Below are positions 25,081 to 33,301 of a DNA stretch of 64,000 nt, piece by piece (the stretch's first letter is position 1; the number at the start of each line of letters is the position of its first letter). The position numbers and the translations under genes were made by a program. This DNA is from JANYHF01 sp963732765 (GTDB lineage: Bacteria; Pseudomonadota; Alphaproteobacteria; Rhizobiales; Hyphomicrobiaceae), in the NCBI GenBank assembly GCA_963732765.1, contig CAVTAS010000003.1, positions 965,485 to 1,029,484 of the forward strand, given 5' to 3'. The notes beneath the pieces were generated by a model that was not told the DNA's origin, ran no database searches, and was given only the letters and a program-made list of their open reading frames with translations.

Positions 25081-26058
25081 TGCCGCCTCGCCGTCGTCTC
25101 GAAGGACCTGACCGAGGCCATCTTCGCTGGAGGTATCGCGCCGACCCTGCAGGCCGCGCTGGATGATTGGGGCACAGCGGAACCCAAGCTGCCCGCACTC
25201 GCCGAGCGTCTGGAGTCCAAGCACGGGCTGGGCTTCCGCTTTCGCGAGCACGACGCCCATTCGCCATTGCCGCGAGCCTATCAGTGGGCGGATGGATCGG
25301 CCTATGTCAACCACGTGGAGTTGGCGCGCAAGGCGCGCGGCGCCGCGATGCCGGCAAGTTTCTGGACCGATCCCTTGATGTACCAGGGCGGATCGGACGC
25401 CTTCCTGGCGCCACGCGATCCCATACGGGTCGCGGATGAGTCCTTCGGGATCGATATGGAGGGCGAAATCGCCGTCGTTACGGGTGACGTCCCCATGGAC
25501 GTGCCCGCCAGCGAAGCAGCGGAATACATCCGCCTCGTCTTGCTGGTGAACGACGTGTCGCTGCGCAATCTCATCCCGGACGAACTCGCCAAGGGCTTCG
25601 GCTTTTTTCAATCCAAGCCGTCCGCTGCCTTCTCGCCCGTCGCGGTGACGCCGCAAGCGTTGGGTGAAGCCTGGGATGGCGGCAAGCTGCATCTGCCATT
25701 GGCCGTGGACCTGAACGGCAAGCCCTTTGGCCGCGCCGACGCGGGCGTCGATATGGTTTTCGACTTTCCGGCACTCATCGCCCATGCCGCCAAAACGCGG
25801 CCCTTATGCGCCGGGACCATCGTCGGGTCCGGCACTGTCTCGAACAAGGGTTTGGACGGAGGACCAGGCAAGCCGCTGGCCGAAGGTGGCCTGGGCTACT
25901 CCTGTATCGCCGAGCTGCGAACGATCGAGACGCTACGCAGTGGTAAACCGCAGACGCCCTTCATGCGGTTCGGGGATACGGTGCGCGTAGAGATGAAAGA
26001 TGCCAAAGGGCGCTCGATCTTCGGCGCGATTGAACAAGAGGTGACACCTTATGGTTGA
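25081..26058 (+). CDS. Fumarylacetoacetate hydrolase (FAH) family protein, start not clear
   Basis: The FAH fold is evident: SFGIDMEGEIAVVTGDVPMD carries the metal-binding Glu pair region, then LLVNDVSLRNLIPDE, KGFGFFQSKPSAAFSPVAVT and AGTIVGSGTVSNKG. Coding similarity extends upstream (RLAVVSKDLTEA, then APTLQAALDDWG, REHDAHSPLPRAYQWADG) to about 25081. The frame stays open further up, but no ATG or ribosome-binding site is found, and the usual first 10-15 residues are not recognisable. The 5-prime end was probably lost in a rearrangement, or a rare start codon is used. Members hydrolyse or decarboxylate beta-diketo acids. It overlaps the next gene by 8 bases. Confidence 0.78.
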   Translation, partial: CRLAVVSKDLTEAIFAGGIAPTLQAALDDWGTAEPKLPALAERLESKHGLGFRFREHDAHSPLPRAYQWADGSAYVNHVELARKARGAAMPASFWTDPLMYQGGSDAFLAPRDPIRVADESFGIDMEGEIAVVTGDVPMDVPASEAAEYIRLVLLVNDVSLRNLIPDELAKGFGFFQSKPSAAFSPVAVTPQALGEAWDGGKLHLPLAVDLNGKPFGRADAGVDMVFDFPALIAHAAKTRPLCAGTIVGSGTVSNKGLDGGPGKPLAEGGLGYSCIAELRTIETLRSGKPQTPFMRFGDTVRVEMKDAKGRSIFGAIEQEVTPYG

Positions 26059-27007
26059 GACATTCGCGTCGAGCGGCGACATGGCCGTCAAGAAAATCAG
26101 CTTCACGGAAATCGGCCGCGACCTCTACGCCTTCACGGCGGAGGGCGACCCCAATAACGGCGTCATCATTGGCGATGACGGCGTAATGGTCGTCGATGTC
26201 CAGGCGACGCCGGTCATGGCCAAGCAGGTCGTTGACCGCATCCGGACGGTCACCGACAAGCCCATCAAATATGTGGTGCTGTCGCATTATCACGCCGTGC
26301 GCGTGCTCGGCGCCTCCGGTTATGGCGCGCAACACATTCTGTCCTCGGACACCTGCCGCGCCATGATCCATGAGCGCGGCATGGAAGACTGGCAGTCGGA
26401 GTTCGGCCGGTTTCACAGGCTATTCCAGGCTTCAGAACTCCATTCCCGGCCTCACCTGGCCGACGACGACCTTCGCGACGTCAATGACGATCCATATGGG
26501 CAAGCGCCGCGTCGATCTCAGGCATCTCGGTCGCGCCCACACGGCCGGCGATATTGTCGCCCATGTGCCCGACGCCGACGTCCTGTTCACGGGCGACATC
26601 GTGGAATATCACTTGGCTTGCTATTGCGGCGATGCTCATTTCACGGATTGGCCGAGAACGCTCGATCGTATCGCCGGTTTCGACACCGAGGCCATCGCGC
26701 CGGGACGGGGCGACGCGCTGATCGGCCGGGAACTGGTGGGCAAGGCCATCGACGCCACCCACAATTTCATCCGCTCGACCTATCAGCCCGTGGCCAAGGT
26801 CGCGGCTCGCGGGGGCTCGTTGAAGGACGCCTGGGACGCCTGCCGCGCCGCCTGCGACGCCAAATTCTCAAGCTATGCGCTATACGAGCACTGTCTGCCG
26901 TTCAATGTCGCGCGCGCCTACGACGAAGCGCTCGGCATCGACACCCCCGGATCCGGATCTGGACGGCCGACCGCGACCGCGACATGTGGACCAAGCTCCA
27001 AGGGTGA
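26051..27007 (+). pseudogene. Metallo-beta-lactamase-fold hydrolase with two frameshifts
   Basis: The first third (EIGRDLYAFTAEGDPNNGVI to SEFGRFHRLFQASE) is in one frame. An extra base at about 26436 moves the continuation (SIPGLTWPTTTF, HLGRAHTAGDIVAHVPDADV, LFTGDIVEYHLACYCGDAHF) into another. A second change near 26955 restores the first frame for the end (IWTADRDRDMWTKLQG). The reconstructed protein is about 318 residues. The usual HxHxDH metal motif reads LSHYHAVRVLGASGYG, so one or more zinc ligands differ. The later GRAHTAGD and FTGD elements are present. It overlaps the FAH gene and is probably in one operon with it. Confidence 0.75.
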
Positions 27008-27010
27008 GAC

Positions 27011-27162
27011 GCCTCGCCCGCCGACATCCCGATCGGCTCTCCGTTCGGCCCGAGGATCGTCGCGCTCGGGGTCGATCTGCACGCCTGCAATTTCGTCAGC
27101 TACAACCGGCTGGTCATGGGTTTTCGAGCTTGTTTCGCCTGCGACGTCGAATCGAGACGTGA
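27011..27162 (+). other. Coding-like remnant after the hydrolase gene
   Basis: Directly after the hydrolase stop the same frame reads SPADIPIGSPFGPRIVALGV, then DLHACNFVSYNRLVMG, and ends at a TGA near 27170. The codon pattern is protein-like but no start is present and I cannot name the family. It may be the tail of a gene lost by deletion. Confidence 0.3.
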
Positions 27163-27243
27163 ACATATGCATTGACGATTGTGCAAAAGTACACTACGTC
27201 TTGATCACCCGCACCGCCCTCTTAACACACGGAAGTGTCGCCC

Positions 27244-28572
27244 ATGGAGCGCATTGCCTCGATTGGATTTGCCGCCGCGATGGCGCGCTATGCCGAGAAG
27301 CACGGCCCGGTGACCATCGGTCTGGCGGGCGCGGGTCAGATGGGAACCGACATTGTCGTCGAAGTGACGCTGATGCCGGGCGTGCGCATTGGCGCGATTT
27401 CCGAAGTGCGCGGGCAGGCGGCCATGGACGCTGCATTGATGGCCGGGCATGAGCGCGCCCGTATTTCCACCGCTTCCACCCCCGCCGATATCGACCGCGC
27501 CATCGAGGCCGGAAATATCGCGATTACCGAGGATTTTCACGCTTTGTGCGCAGCCGGGCGCATCGACGTGGTCATCGACGCCACCGGCAACCCGAACATC
27601 GGTACACTGATTGCGCTTGAGGCGATGAAGCACCGCAAGCACATTGTGATGCTGAACGTCGAAGCCGACATTACGGTCGGGCGCTTCCTGAAGGAGGAGG
27701 CGCGCAAGCAGGGCGTGGTTTACACCGGCGCTGCGGGCGACGAACCGGCGTGTACGCTGGAAGTCATCGGCTTCGCGCAATCGATGGGCTTTGACGTCGT
27801 GGCGGCTGGCAAGGGCAAGAACAACCCGCTGAAGTTCGACGCCATCCCCGCCGAATACGAAGCCGAAGCCAGAGAACGCAATATGAATGCGCGCATGCTG
27901 GTAGAATTTGTCGATGGCACCAAAACCATGGTCGAAATGGTGGCAATTGCCAATGCAACCGGTCTCGTCCCCGACGTCCCCGGCATGCACGGTCCCAAGG
28001 CGACGCGCGAGGAGCTGGCGCAAGTGCTGTGCACCAAGGCCGACGGCGGAATTCTCTCGCGCTCGGGCGTGGTCGACTATTCCATCGGCAAGGGCGTGGC
28101 CCCCGGCGTGTTCTGCATCGTCAAGCCGCGCCATCCGCGTGTACTCGAACGCATGATCGACCTCAAGGTCGGCCCCGGCCCGTGCTTCTCGATCAACCGT
28201 CCCTATCACCTGACCAGCCTTGAGACGCCCCTCTCGGCCGTCCGCGCGGTCATCAACGGCGTTGCGGACATGCAGCCGCTGGATCATCCTGTGGCCGAAT
28301 GCGTCGCCGTCGCCAAGCGCGATCTTGCTCCCGGCGAAACGCTCGGGCGGATCGGCGAGATCGACTATCGCGGCCACGCGATGATCTGGTCCGAGGCGCG
28401 CGACCAGAAGGCGATCCCAATCGGCATCCTGGAGAAGGCCAAGGTCACGCGCCCCATCAAGGCCGGCCAGCGAATCTCCTACGATGCCTGCACGCCGGAT
28501 GCCTCAATGGTCGTCACGCAAATCCGTCAACGGCTGGATCAGTCGGATGCGCGGTTTGTAACGGCGGCCTAG
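27244..28572 (+). CDS. Homoserine-dehydrogenase-like NAD(P) oxidoreductase with C-terminal SAF domain
   Basis: A 442-residue protein from ATG 27244, with GGAA upstream; a GTG nine bases earlier sits on the ribosome-binding site. Residues 20-45 are a Rossmann segment (VTIGLAGAGQMGTDIVVEV). The middle part (VVIDATGNPNIGTLIALEAM, MLNVEADITVGRFLKEEA, YTGAAGDEPACTLEVIGFA) is of the homoserine dehydrogenase-like type. The last 70 residues (AKRDLAPGETLGRIGEIDYR, then RPIKAGQRISYDACTPD) form a SAF domain. Such fused proteins occur in sugar-acid catabolic clusters, where several reactions are unassigned. It leads the E1/E2/kinase gene set. Confidence 0.82.
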   Translation: MERIASIGFAAAMARYAEKHGPVTIGLAGAGQMGTDIVVEVTLMPGVRIGAISEVRGQAAMDAALMAGHERARISTASTPADIDRAIEAGNIAITEDFHALCAAGRIDVVIDATGNPNIGTLIALEAMKHRKHIVMLNVEADITVGRFLKEEARKQGVVYTGAAGDEPACTLEVIGFAQSMGFDVVAAGKGKNNPLKFDAIPAEYEAEARERNMNARMLVEFVDGTKTMVEMVAIANATGLVPDVPGMHGPKATREELAQVLCTKADGGILSRSGVVDYSIGKGVAPGVFCIVKPRHPRVLERMIDLKVGPGPCFSINRPYHLTSLETPLSAVRAVINGVADMQPLDHPVAECVAVAKRDLAPGETLGRIGEIDYRGHAMIWSEARDQKAIPIGILEKAKVTRPIKAGQRISYDACTPDASMVVTQIRQRLDQSDARFVTAA

Positions 28573-28611
28573 CGGAAAACCATGCGGGTCGCTATTAAGA
28601 AGATCACAATC

Positions 28612-28701
28612 CGTCATTCCGGCGCAGGCCGGGACCCATCCGTGGTGCGGCGGTCTGCAAACCTTCGTCTTGGACAGGTCGCGGCCGTCGCCGCGATGAC
28701 G
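28612..28701. repeat. Palindromic intergenic repeat (CGTCATTCCGG...CGCGATGACG type)
   Basis: The segment starts cgtcattccggcgcaggccg and ends ccgtcgccgcgatgacg, with terminal cgtcat/atgacg inverted. Repeats with these ends are widespread between genes in alpha- and betaproteobacteria. It fills most of the gap between the SAF-domain oxidoreductase gene and the E1-alpha gene. Confidence 0.65.
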
Positions 28702-28733
28702 AACCATCGGTTGGCCGCAACCTGGAGCAAACA

Positions 28734-29753
28734 ATGACTGTGCCGGCAAGCGACGCGTCGACCCCATCCGCCAACCGTCCACCGGTCTACAACCGGCTGA
28801 GCACGGAGCAATTGGCCGGCGCTTACCGAAAAATGCTGCTCATCCGCCGCTTCGAAGAGAGCGCCGAGGATAGCTACATGCGCGGCCTGACCCACGGCAC
28901 CATGCACCTTAGCATCGGCCAGGAAGCCAGCGCCGTCGGCATCTGCGCGCCGCTCAGCGATGCCGACTACATCACCTCAACCCATCGCGGCCACGGCCAT
29001 TGCATCGGCAAGGGCGCCGAAGTCAAACGCATGTTCGCCGAGTTCTTCGGCAAGGAAGATGGCTACTGCAAGGGCCGCGGCGGCTCCATGCACATCGCGG
29101 ACGTGGCCAAGGGCAACCTTGGCGCCAATGGCATTGTCGGCGGCGGCATTCCCATTGCTGTTGGCGCGGCGCTCTCGGCCAAGAAACGCAAGACGGATCA
29201 AGTCGTGGTCTCGTTCTTCGGCGACGGCGCCAACAACGAGGGCGCGTTCCACGAAGCGCTGAACATGGCCGCCGTTTGGAAGCTGCCGGTTATCTTTGTG
29301 TGCGAGAACAACGGCTACGGCATGTCGGTCTCGACCCAGCGCTCGACCGCCATCGTCAACATCGCCGATCGCGCGGCCGGCTATGGCATGCCGGGCGTGA
29401 TCGTCGACGGCAACGATTTCGCTGAGGTGGCCGAGGCCTCGTTCCTGGCCACCGAGCGCGCCCGCCGTGGCGAGGGGCCGACACTGATCGAGGCCAAGAC
29501 CTACCGCACGCGCGGACACTCTCGAAGTGACCGCAACCGCTACCGCTCCAAAGAAGAGATCGAGGAATGGCTGGCCAAAGACCCAATCGGGCGCTTTGAG
29601 AACGAACTCACCAGCCTCGGCATTCTGTCTGCGTCCGATCTCACCGCCATTCGCGCCGATGTCGAACGCGAGATCGCCGACGGTATTGCCTTCGCCCTGG
29701 CCAGCCCCAGCCCGCCCACAGCCGATGTGACCCGCTATGTCTACACGAACTAA
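28734..29753 (+). CDS. 2-oxoacid/acetoin dehydrogenase E1 component, alpha subunit
   Basis: A 339-residue thiamine-diphosphate enzyme subunit; ATG 28734 has GGAG upstream. Visible are the THGTMHLSIGQEASAVG and TSTHRGHGHCIGKGAEV active-site segments, the GDGANNEGAFHEALNMAAVW thiamine-diphosphate/magnesium motif ending in ENN, and the YRTRGHSRSDRNRYRSKEE loop. With E1-beta it decarboxylates a 2-oxoacid, or cleaves acetoin, and passes the acyl group to lipoyl-E2. Gene order (alpha, beta, E2, no E3) resembles acetoin dehydrogenase (acoABC) as well as pyruvate dehydrogenase (pdhAB). The neighbours favour a dedicated catabolic complex. Confidence 0.92.
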   Translation: MTVPASDASTPSANRPPVYNRLSTEQLAGAYRKMLLIRRFEESAEDSYMRGLTHGTMHLSIGQEASAVGICAPLSDADYITSTHRGHGHCIGKGAEVKRMFAEFFGKEDGYCKGRGGSMHIADVAKGNLGANGIVGGGIPIAVGAALSAKKRKTDQVVVSFFGDGANNEGAFHEALNMAAVWKLPVIFVCENNGYGMSVSTQRSTAIVNIADRAAGYGMPGVIVDGNDFAEVAEASFLATERARRGEGPTLIEAKTYRTRGHSRSDRNRYRSKEEIEEWLAKDPIGRFENELTSLGILSASDLTAIRADVEREIADGIAFALASPSPPTADVTRYVYTN

Positions 29754-30765
29754 GCCAGAGTCCGAGGCGGCCAGCGTCCCTCGCGAACTTACCTTCGCTC
29801 AAGCCATTCAAGAAGCGCTCGGCCTCGCCATGGAGCGGGACCCCACGGTCTTCCTGATGGGCGAGGACATTGGCGTCTACGGCGGCGCCTTCCAGGTCAC
29901 CGGCGATCTTGTTCATCGCTTCGGCGAGGACCGCGTGATGGACACGCCGATCTCCGAACTGGGCGGAGCTGGCGTTGCGGTGGGCGCGGCCTTGACGGGC
30001 ATGCGGCCCATCTACGAATTCCAGTTCTCCGACTTCGCCTCGCTGGCTATGGAGCAGATCGTCAACCAGGCCGCCAAGATCCGCTACATGCTGGGCGGTG
30101 AAGTGTCGGTGCCGGTGGTGTTCCGCATGCCCTGCGGCTCGGGCACGGGTGCGGCCGCCCAGCACAGCCAGAGCCTGGAAGCCTGGTTCGGCCATGTGCC
30201 GGGCCTGAAGGTGCTGGAGCCGTCCACGCCACACGATGCCAAGGGCATGCTGCTGGCCGCGCTGGAAGACCCCGATCCGGTGCTGATCTTCGAGCACAAG
30301 CTGCTCTACAAAATGAAGGGTGAGGTGCCCGAGGGCTGGTACACGGTCCCGATCGGCAAGGCCGAAATCAAGCGCCCCGGCAAAGACGTGACGGTGGTGG
30401 CCGGCGCCATCATGCTGCACCGCGCGCTGGAGGCGGCGGCGACGCTGGCCGCCGAGGGGATCGATGCCGAGGTGATCGATTTGCGCTCGATCCGCCCCAT
30501 CGACAGCGGCATGCTGATTGACAGTGTGAAGCGCACATCGCGGCTGGTCTGCGTTTACGAAGGCGTCAAGACGCTAGGTATCGGCGCGGAAGTCAGTGCC
30601 TTGATCGCCGAGAGCGAGGCCTTCGACTATCTCGATGCGCCGATCATCCGGCTGGGCGGCGCGGAGAGCCCGATCCCGTACAATCCGCAGCTGGAAAAGG
30701 CTGCTGTGCCGCAGGTGGAGAACATCGTCGAAGCGGTGCGCAACATCGTGCGTGGACGAGTGTGA
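29737..30765 (+). CDS. 2-oxoacid/acetoin dehydrogenase E1 component, beta subunit
   Basis: A 342-residue transketolase-like subunit whose ATG lies 17 bases inside the alpha gene, implying coupled translation and fixed stoichiometry. Landmarks are FLMGEDIGVYGGAFQVTGDL, DTPISELGGAGVAVGAALTG, EFQFSDFASLAMEQIVNQAA, the HSQSLEAWFGHVPGLKV active-site region and the C-terminal transketolase domain (EVIDLRSIRPIDSGMLIDSV). It has no lipoyl domain, unlike some alphaproteobacterial PdhB proteins. That supports an acetoin- or branched-type complex over the housekeeping pyruvate dehydrogenase. Confidence 0.92.
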   Translation: MSTRTKPESEAASVPRELTFAQAIQEALGLAMERDPTVFLMGEDIGVYGGAFQVTGDLVHRFGEDRVMDTPISELGGAGVAVGAALTGMRPIYEFQFSDFASLAMEQIVNQAAKIRYMLGGEVSVPVVFRMPCGSGTGAAAQHSQSLEAWFGHVPGLKVLEPSTPHDAKGMLLAALEDPDPVLIFEHKLLYKMKGEVPEGWYTVPIGKAEIKRPGKDVTVVAGAIMLHRALEAAATLAAEGIDAEVIDLRSIRPIDSGMLIDSVKRTSRLVCVYEGVKTLGIGAEVSALIAESEAFDYLDAPIIRLGGAESPIPYNPQLEKAAVPQVENIVEAVRNIVRGRV

Positions 30766-30785
30766 ATTGACTTAGGCGACGATGG

Positions 30786-30860
30786 CGTAGGGGCGACCGG
30801 TGGGTCGCCCTCACACCGCTTGCCATGCTGACGGAGGGCGACCCACAAGTCGCCCCTACG
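30786..30860. repeat. 26-bp inverted repeat (GTAGGGGCGAC...GTCGCCCCTAC type)
   Basis: Arms at 30786-30811 and 30835-30860 match in 24 of 26 positions. Each starts with cgtaggggcgac when read inwards. The loop is 23 bases. This repeat type is common between genes in unrelated bacteria and looks like a miniature mobile element. Here it separates E1-beta from E2 and would form a strong RNA hairpin inside the operon. Confidence 0.8.
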
Positions 30861-30906
30861 CAGCCGACGTTGGCAGCCAACCGCCAGCAACAGGAACGAA
30901 CGAGAC

Positions 30907-32202
30907 ATGCCGACCGAAATCATTCTCCCGCGCGTCGATATGGATATGGCGAGCGGCAAGATCGCCAAGTGGTACTTCAAGGATGGCGACGCCGTCGAGA
31001 AAGGCGCGCTGCTGTTCGACCTGGAAACCAGCAAGGCCGCGATGGAAATCGAGGCGCCGGCTTCGGGCACCTTGCGCGGGCTGAAGGGCGCGATCGGCGA
31101 GGATATTCCGGTCGGTGAAGTGCTGGGCTGGATCTACGCGCCAGGCGAGGTTTTTGCGGGCGCACCTGCAGCCGCAGCGGCGGCCCCGGTATCGTCCGCT
31201 CCCGCCGCAAATGCGGCGTCACCTGCCAAAGCGCATGCTGCGTCCCCCTCCAATGGTTCGACCAATGGCGTACGCGCAACGCCGCTCGCCCGCCGGCTGG
31301 CGCGCGAGCGCGGGATCGACATCGCCGCGCTGAAGGGCTCGGGGCCGAACGGCCGCATCCATCGCGCCGATCTCGACAAGGCTCCGGCAGCACCGGCGCG
31401 CTCTGCTTCCGCCTCATCGTCCGTGGCCACCATACCCGCCATGGCTTTGGCGGCGGTACCGGTTGGCGCATCGGACGAGAGGATCTATTCGCTCTACGAG
31501 CAGGGCAGCTACGACCTCGTCCCACACGACAACATGCGCCGCACCATCGCCAGCCGGCTGGTGGAGAGCAAGCAGACCGTCCCGCACTTCTATTTGACGG
31601 TAGACTGCAACCTCGAAAAGCTGCTCACCGCGCGCGAAGAGCTGAACGCCCGCGCGCCCAAGGATGGACAGGGCGCTTACAAACTGTCCGTGAACGACTT
31701 CGCCATCAAGGCGCTGGCCCTGGCCCTGCGCGACAATCCGCTGGCCAACGCCACCTGGTCCTCGGGCGGCATGATGCGCCACAAGCGCGTCGATCTTGGC
31801 GTGGCGGTGGCGGTCGAGGGCGGGTTGCTCACGCCGGTCTTGCGCCATGCCGACCTGAAGTCGCTTTCCGAACTTTCCAACGAAATGAAGACCCTCGCCG
31901 CCCGCGCCCGCGCCAAGAAACTGGCGCCCAGCGAGTACCAGGGTGGCGTGTCCTCGATCTCCAATCTCGGCATGTTCGGCATCAAGCACTTCGATGCCGT
32001 GATCAACCCTCCGCAGTCGTCCATTCTGGCCGTCGGCGCCGCCGAAGACCGCACCATCGTGGTCAACCGCAAGCAGGAGGTCGCGACCATGATGACGTGT
32101 ACATTGTCGTGCGACCACCGCGTGATTGACGGCGCCATCGGGGCAGCGTTGCTGAATGCGTTCAAGGGCTATATGGAAAGTCCGGTGCGGATGCTGGTGT
32201 AA
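30907..32202 (+). CDS. Dihydrolipoamide acyltransferase (E2) of a 2-oxoacid/acetoin dehydrogenase
   Basis: A 431-residue E2 with a single lipoyl domain (residues 1-78; lipoyl lysine in FDLETSKAAMEIEAPASG), an Ala/Pro-rich linker, a peripheral subunit-binding domain (about 120-155; RRLARERGIDIAALKGSGPN) and the catalytic acyltransferase domain (about 200-431). The latter has the active-site CDHRVIDGAIG near its end. It forms the core of the complex and passes acyl groups to CoA. No lipoamide dehydrogenase (E3) follows, so E3 must come from elsewhere. The 141-base gap before it holds a palindromic repeat. Confidence 0.92.
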   Translation: MPTEIILPRVDMDMASGKIAKWYFKDGDAVEKGALLFDLETSKAAMEIEAPASGTLRGLKGAIGEDIPVGEVLGWIYAPGEVFAGAPAAAAAAPVSSAPAANAASPAKAHAASPSNGSTNGVRATPLARRLARERGIDIAALKGSGPNGRIHRADLDKAPAAPARSASASSSVATIPAMALAAVPVGASDERIYSLYEQGSYDLVPHDNMRRTIASRLVESKQTVPHFYLTVDCNLEKLLTAREELNARAPKDGQGAYKLSVNDFAIKALALALRDNPLANATWSSGGMMRHKRVDLGVAVAVEGGLLTPVLRHADLKSLSELSNEMKTLAARARAKKLAPSEYQGGVSSISNLGMFGIKHFDAVINPPQSSILAVGAAEDRTIVVNRKQEVATMMTCTLSCDHRVIDGAIGAALLNAFKGYMESPVRMLV

Positions 32203-32277
32203 GTGGGCATCAGGCATCAGGCATCAGGCATCAGGCATCAGCAATCTTGATGCCCGATGCCATTCCGATGCCCACTT
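32201..32277. repeat. Heptamer tandem repeat inside an inverted repeat
   Basis: Five consecutive GCATCAG units (32208-32241) are enclosed by perfect 11-base arms, aagtgggcatc (32201-32211) and gatgcccactt (32267-32277). A second complementary stretch (tgatgcccgatgcc) lies between them. The outer arm begins within the stop codon of the E2 gene, and the structure ends 6 bases before the ribosome-binding site of the kinase gene. Confidence 0.75.
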
Positions 32278-32295
32278 ATTTTAGGAGGCCCCATT

Positions 32296-33243
32296 TTGCA
32301 TCACGACTATTCGTCCATCGGCTTCATCACCTTTGATGCGCTGGCTTGGCCGGTGACGCAGATCCCGCCAGGCGCGGACACCTATTTCATTGACGATTTC
32401 ACGCTCGCGGTCTCGGGCGCGGCCGGCACGGCGGTGATCGCGGCGGCCAAGATGGGGCTCTCCACGATGGCCGTCGGCGGGGTCGGGGAAGACCTGATGG
32501 GCGATTGGGTGTTGCGCCGCTTGGCCGATTTCAAGGTCGACACCTCTTGCATGCAGCGCATCAAGGGCGGGCGCACTTCGTCGTCGATCGTCACGACACG
32601 CCCCGATGGCGCGCGGCCGGCCCTGCACCTGCGCGGCGCTACAGCGAGTTTTTATGTCGACGACGCGATGATGGACAGAGTGGTCGATGCCAAGGTCGTA
32701 CATATCGGCGGCGTCGGCCTGATGGATCGCATGGATGACAGCGGTCGCAACGGCGAACTTCTGAAGCGAGCGAAAGCGCGCGGCGCGACTACCACCGTAG
32801 ATGTATTCGCCGGTTCGCCCGACGACATGGGCGACGTGGCCGTAGTGCTGCCGCATACCGATTATTTCATGCCATCGATCGACGAGGCGCGCGCACTCAC
32901 CGGCCTGACGGACAAGGGCGACGTGGCGAAGACGTTCCTCGACCTCGGCGTCAAATGCTGTGTGCTGACCTTGGGCGGCGATGGCGCCTATTATCATCAC
33001 AGCGACGGCACGCGTTTTTCCGTCCCCGCCTATGACATCAAGGTGAAATGCACCTGCGGTTGCGGCGATGCATTCAACGCCGGCTTCGCGGTCTCGCTGG
33101 TAAGGGGCTTCGATCCGGAAACCACCGTGCGCTTCGCGCAGGCGACATCGGCACTGAATGCGACCGGGCTAGGCTCGCAGGCCGGTGTGGAATCGTTCGA
33201 GCATACTCTCAACTTCATGAAGACAACGCCGTCGCGGCGATGA
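32296..33243 (+). CDS. PfkB-family carbohydrate kinase
   Basis: I chose TTG 32296 because a perfect AGGAGG lies seven bases upstream and no ATG is suitable. The 315-residue protein has the ribokinase fold: LAVSGAAGTAVIAAAKMGLS near the N-terminus, GGVGEDLMGDWVLRRL, and the C-terminal anion-hole/catalytic-base motif, here CTCGCGDAFNAGFAVSL instead of the more usual G-A-G-D-A-F. The aspartate is retained, so activity is expected. The substrate is probably a sugar or sugar acid handled by the upstream enzymes. Last gene of the catabolic run. Confidence 0.86.
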   Translation: MHHDYSSIGFITFDALAWPVTQIPPGADTYFIDDFTLAVSGAAGTAVIAAAKMGLSTMAVGGVGEDLMGDWVLRRLADFKVDTSCMQRIKGGRTSSSIVTTRPDGARPALHLRGATASFYVDDAMMDRVVDAKVVHIGGVGLMDRMDDSGRNGELLKRAKARGATTTVDVFAGSPDDMGDVAVVLPHTDYFMPSIDEARALTGLTDKGDVAKTFLDLGVKCCVLTLGGDGAYYHHSDGTRFSVPAYDIKVKCTCGCGDAFNAGFAVSLVRGFDPETTVRFAQATSALNATGLGSQAGVESFEHTLNFMKTTPSRR

Positions 33244-33301
33244 GGCACGGCACCCTGCTTTCCCGCGTTTCCGGGGGAGACGAGACGTGCGCTTTGCCTT
33301 G

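Noticed and set aside
32208..32241. CRISPR array
   Set aside because: The units are 7 bases with no spacers; this is a simple tandem repeat.
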